Shown piece after piece: positions 61,920 through 64,000 of a stretch of DNA of 64,000 nt. Numbering within the stretch: the first letter of the stretch is position 1; the number at the start of each line of letters is the position of its first letter. Origin of the DNA: JAOPZW01 sp963835295 (GTDB taxonomy: Bacteria > Actinomycetota > Thermoleophilia > Solirubrobacterales > Solirubrobacteraceae). The notes beneath the pieces were generated by a model. That model did no database searches and was not told the DNA's origin. It saw only the letters and a program-made list of their open reading frames with translations. Location of the stretch: NCBI GenBank assembly GCA_963835295.1, contig CAWIEX010000011.1, forward strand, positions 1-64,000, written 5' to 3'. Both the position numbers and the translations under genes were made by a program.

Positions 61920-62885
61920 ATGGCCCGCCCCCGCGCGCTGATCGCGCTCGCCCTCGCCGCCGCGCTCGCCGTCGCCGGCTGCGCGCGGACCTCGGAGGAC
62001 CGCCCCAACCAGTCGGCCAGGCTCGTCCTGGACTTTCAGCCCAACGCCGTGCACGCCGGCATCTACCTGGCCGTGGAGCGCGACTTCGACGGCGCCGAGG
62101 GCGTCGACCTGAGCGTCGCGGCGCCGTCGTCCTCGACCGACAGCGTCAAGCTCCTGCTCAGCGGGCGCGCGCAGTTCGCGATCCTCGACATCCACGACCT
62201 TGCCCTCGCTCGCCAGAAGGGGCGCGACATCGTCGGCGTGATGGCCCTCGTACAGCGCCCGCTGGCCGCCGTGATCGCCCAGCCGCAGATCGCGCGCCCG
62301 CGCGACCTCGAGGGCAGGCGCGCCGGGGTCACGGGGCTGCCCTCCGACGACGCCGTCCTGAGCTCGATCGTGCGCGGCGACGGCGGCGACCCGGCCAAGG
62401 TCCACGAGGTGACCATCGGCTTCCAGGCCGTCAGCGCGCTGCTCTCGCGCCGCGTCGAAGCGGCCACGGCCTTCTGGAACGCCGAGGGCGTGGCCCTGCA
62501 GGCCAAGCGCCCGGGCATGCACCAGTTCAAGGTCGACGACTTCGGCGCCCCGCCCTACCCCGAGCTCGTGCTGTGCGTGAGCCGCCAGACGCTGAACGAG
62601 GAGCACGGGCTCGTGGCGGCCACCGTCCGCGCCCTGCGCCGGGGCTACGAGGAGACGATCAACGACCCGGAGTCGGCCGTCGAGGCGCTCGTCGGCCGCG
62701 CCCACGTCGACCGCGTCCCGACGGCGCGCGAGCTCGACGCGGTCTCGCCGGCCTTCACCGAGGGCGTCACGCGATACGGCGAGCTCGATCCCAATGCGCT
62801 CGCCGCCTGGGCGCGGTGGGAGGCGCGCTTTGGCATCACCAAGCGCCCGCCCGACGTCGCGCGCGCCTTCGCCCCCGGCTTCTAG
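61920..62885 (+). CDS. NMT1/THI5-type ABC substrate-binding lipoprotein
   Basis: 321 aa from ATG 61920. Signal peptide with lipobox LAVAGC (cysteine near residue 21). Then LVLDFQPNAVHAGIYLAVERDF, the start of THI5-like pyrimidine-precursor binding proteins, and LLSGRAQFAILDIHDLALAR. A thiamine-precursor (HMP/formyl-aminopyrimidine) or riboflavin-related ligand is possible. No permease or ATPase is adjacent. Divergent from fbiC by 63 bp. Confidence 0.88.
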   Translation: MARPRALIALALAAALAVAGCARTSEDRPNQSARLVLDFQPNAVHAGIYLAVERDFDGAEGVDLSVAAPSSSTDSVKLLLSGRAQFAILDIHDLALARQKGRDIVGVMALVQRPLAAVIAQPQIARPRDLEGRRAGVTGLPSDDAVLSSIVRGDGGDPAKVHEVTIGFQAVSALLSRRVEAATAFWNAEGVALQAKRPGMHQFKVDDFGAPPYPELVLCVSRQTLNEEHGLVAATVRALRRGYEETINDPESAVEALVGRAHVDRVPTARELDAVSPAFTEGVTRYGELDPNALAAWARWEARFGITKRPPDVARAFAPGF

Positions 62886-63640
62886 TAGTGGCGCGGCCCG
62901 AGGGCGACGTCGCCCTTGTCGGGGCCGAGCAGGCGCTGGGGGAGCACCTCGTCGGGGTCGCCGTGCAGCAGCCAGCCGCCCTCGGTGCGCTCCACGAGCC
63001 CCTCGCGCGCCAGGCCCGTCAGCGCGGTGGTGACCGATGGCCGCCGCGCCCCCACCAGCGTGGCCAGCGTGCGATGGGGCAGCCCGACGGGCACGCGCAC
63101 GCCGTCGGGGCCGACGCGGCCCCAGCGCTCGGCGAGCGCCCACAGCAGCACGAGCATGCGGTCGTCCACGCGCGGCAGCTGGGCGATCGCGCGCTGGAAC
63201 GCGAGGCCGCGCGCGCGCCGGACGTGGCGCCGGTGCAGCGCCGTCGCCAGCGAGGGCCAGCGCCCCGCGGCGATGGCCACGCGGGTGTCGAGGACGGCCA
63301 CGCGCGCCGGCGTGTGCACGCTCCAGCTGGCCGCGAAGGGCAGCGCGTCGAAGGGGACGTCGTCGTCCCACGGGCGCAGGATGTCTCCGGCGCCCAGGAG
63401 CTCGGTCGTCGTGCGCCCCGCGAAGAGCAGGTCACGCGTGACCATCCCGTCGATGATGAGGAAGCCCACGACCGGGTACACGTCGCCGAGGCCGCGCTCT
63501 GGCTCCCACGGCCCGGGCTCGAGCGTGTGCGAGGGCACCGCCAGCACGCGCGCCGCCGCGGCCCGCTCCTGCGGGTTGAGGCCCTCGGCCAGGTCGGGCT
63601 CGACGTCGAGGAGGTTGATGGTGTTTCGCTGCGAGGACAT
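62882..63640 (-). CDS. Crp/Fnr-family transcriptional regulator
   Basis: 252 aa from ATG 63640 (MSSQRNTIN). N-terminal cyclic-nucleotide-like beta barrel (VVGFLIIDGMVTRDLLFAG, AGDILRPWDDD) and C-terminal winged helix (LPHRTLATLVGARRPSVTTAL). The cAMP-binding RxS loop is not evident, so the effector is unknown. Its stop shares a CTAG palindrome with the stop of the convergent lipoprotein gene. Confidence 0.85.
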   Translation of the reverse strand: MSSQRNTINLLDVEPDLAEGLNPQERAAAARVLAVPSHTLEPGPWEPERGLGDVYPVVGFLIIDGMVTRDLLFAGRTTTELLGAGDILRPWDDDVPFDALPFAASWSVHTPARVAVLDTRVAIAAGRWPSLATALHRRHVRRARGLAFQRAIAQLPRVDDRMLVLLWALAERWGRVGPDGVRVPVGLPHRTLATLVGARRPSVTTALTGLAREGLVERTEGGWLLHGDPDEVLPQRLLGPDKGDVALGPRHY

Positions 63641-63701
63641 GCCGGCTGCGGGGACCGCCGCTAAAAGACCCTCTGCCTGGGTTTCCCTGGCGCGCGGACG
63701 C

Positions 63702-64000
63702 TCAACCACCCGCGTCGGCCAGGAGCCCCTCGACCAGCCGAGCACCCTCGCGCGCCATCCGCGAGCGCGGCACCACCAGATCGAAGCCCGCCCGCAGGGC
63801 GCGCTCGCGCACCTCGGGCTCCACGTGGGCGAAGAAGCCCAGGCTACGCACAGCGTGTAGCTCGCCGCCGGTCGCGAGGGTCTCGAAGACCTCCACGCCG
63901 TCGACGTCAGGCGAGGTCAGATCCACGACCAGCACGTCGATGCCGCCGACCTCGTCCCACGCCTCGAGCTCGCCGGCGATGAGGTCGACCTCGTGGCCGG
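63702..64000 (-). CDS. Receiver-like protein, 5' end beyond the window
   Basis: The last 99 codons are visible. The strand IDVLVVDLTSPDVDGVEVFE has an aspartate at the phosphoacceptor place, then HAVRSLGFFAHV and a C-terminal helix (RLVEGLLADAGG). It fits a divergent response-regulator receiver or REC-like domain. The N-terminus lies beyond position 64000. Confidence 0.6.
   Translation of the reverse strand, partial: GHEVDLIAGELEAWDEVGGIDVLVVDLTSPDVDGVEVFETLATGGELHAVRSLGFFAHVEPEVRERALRAGFDLVVPRSRMAREGARLVEGLLADAGG

Noticed and set aside
59727..62885. A 1052-codon open frame on the plus strand over fbiC and the lipoprotein gene
   Set aside because: Its left part is antisense to FbiC, which has full radical-SAM motifs. 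Only the part from ATG 61920 is a real gene.

Overview
The window is about 72% G+C by eye and is packed with short, overlapping operons. It encodes a complete actinobacterial-style F420 pathway (fused FbiC, CofD, CofC, CofE), F420-dependent oxidoreductases, YtrA-type GntR and LigC-like ligase genes. This points to a high-GC actinobacterium, and gene content and protein style fit the class Thermoleophilia (Solirubrobacterales-like). That placement is an inference from gene content, not a phylogeny.

Positions 1-9317 are the right end of a genomic island. It carries a GIY-YIG protein with homing-type repeats, a decayed ParB-like gene, an 87-bp tandem repeat, a zinc/HTH protein, a coupled set of a small ORF, a GHKL ATPase and a MarR regulator, then an excisionase-like protein and an intact tyrosine integrase that reads toward the 3' end of tRNA-Glu(CUC). 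Positions 9372-26951 are mostly core genome: a tRNA-linked LAGLIDADG protein, a two-component system, an amine oxidase, a lipoate-ligase-like protein, AraC/VOC genes, two orphan contractile-tail tube genes, an ATP-dependent ligase, a GntR/ABC operon with a clear promoter-operator, and a polysaccharide pair (UDP-GlcNAc 2-epimerase and a family 2 glycosyltransferase).

Positions 27000-33355 are a second, smaller integrated element. It is bounded by a 42-bp direct repeat of the 3' half of tRNA-Pro(GGG). Its integrase is broken in several frames, an IS256-family remnant has split a GIY-YIG (T5orf172-like) gene, and a coiled-coil/membrane protein is frameshifted. An AbiEi/AbiEii toxin-antitoxin pair and an XRE regulator remain intact. 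Positions 33356-41333 are rich in tRNAs (Pro, Gly, Trp, Leu, Leu). They hold an IS110 remnant, an apparently complete IS481 element, and a second LAGLIDADG protein next to a tRNA gene. Both LAGLIDADG genes carry a GAACN4GTTC motif of the Gram-positive LexA type at their start, which is the most interesting signal in the window.

Positions 41361-64000 are metabolic core: phenylalanine hydroxylase with a divergent Lrp regulator; an F420-type PPOX protein; an inositol monophosphatase/amidase pair; a set that fits leucine or ketone-body catabolism (acetoacetyl-CoA synthetase with one frameshift, acyl-CoA carboxylase beta, enoyl-CoA hydratase, HMG-CoA lyase); then the F420 block (F420:NADP oxidoreductase, CofD, CofC, CofE, an LLM oxidoreductase, FbiC) with GreA in between. 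A substrate-binding lipoprotein, a Crp-like regulator and a truncated receiver-like protein close the window. Frameshifts are concentrated in the mobile regions, but two lie in core genes (acetoacetyl-CoA synthetase and a VOC gene), so some may be sequencing errors.
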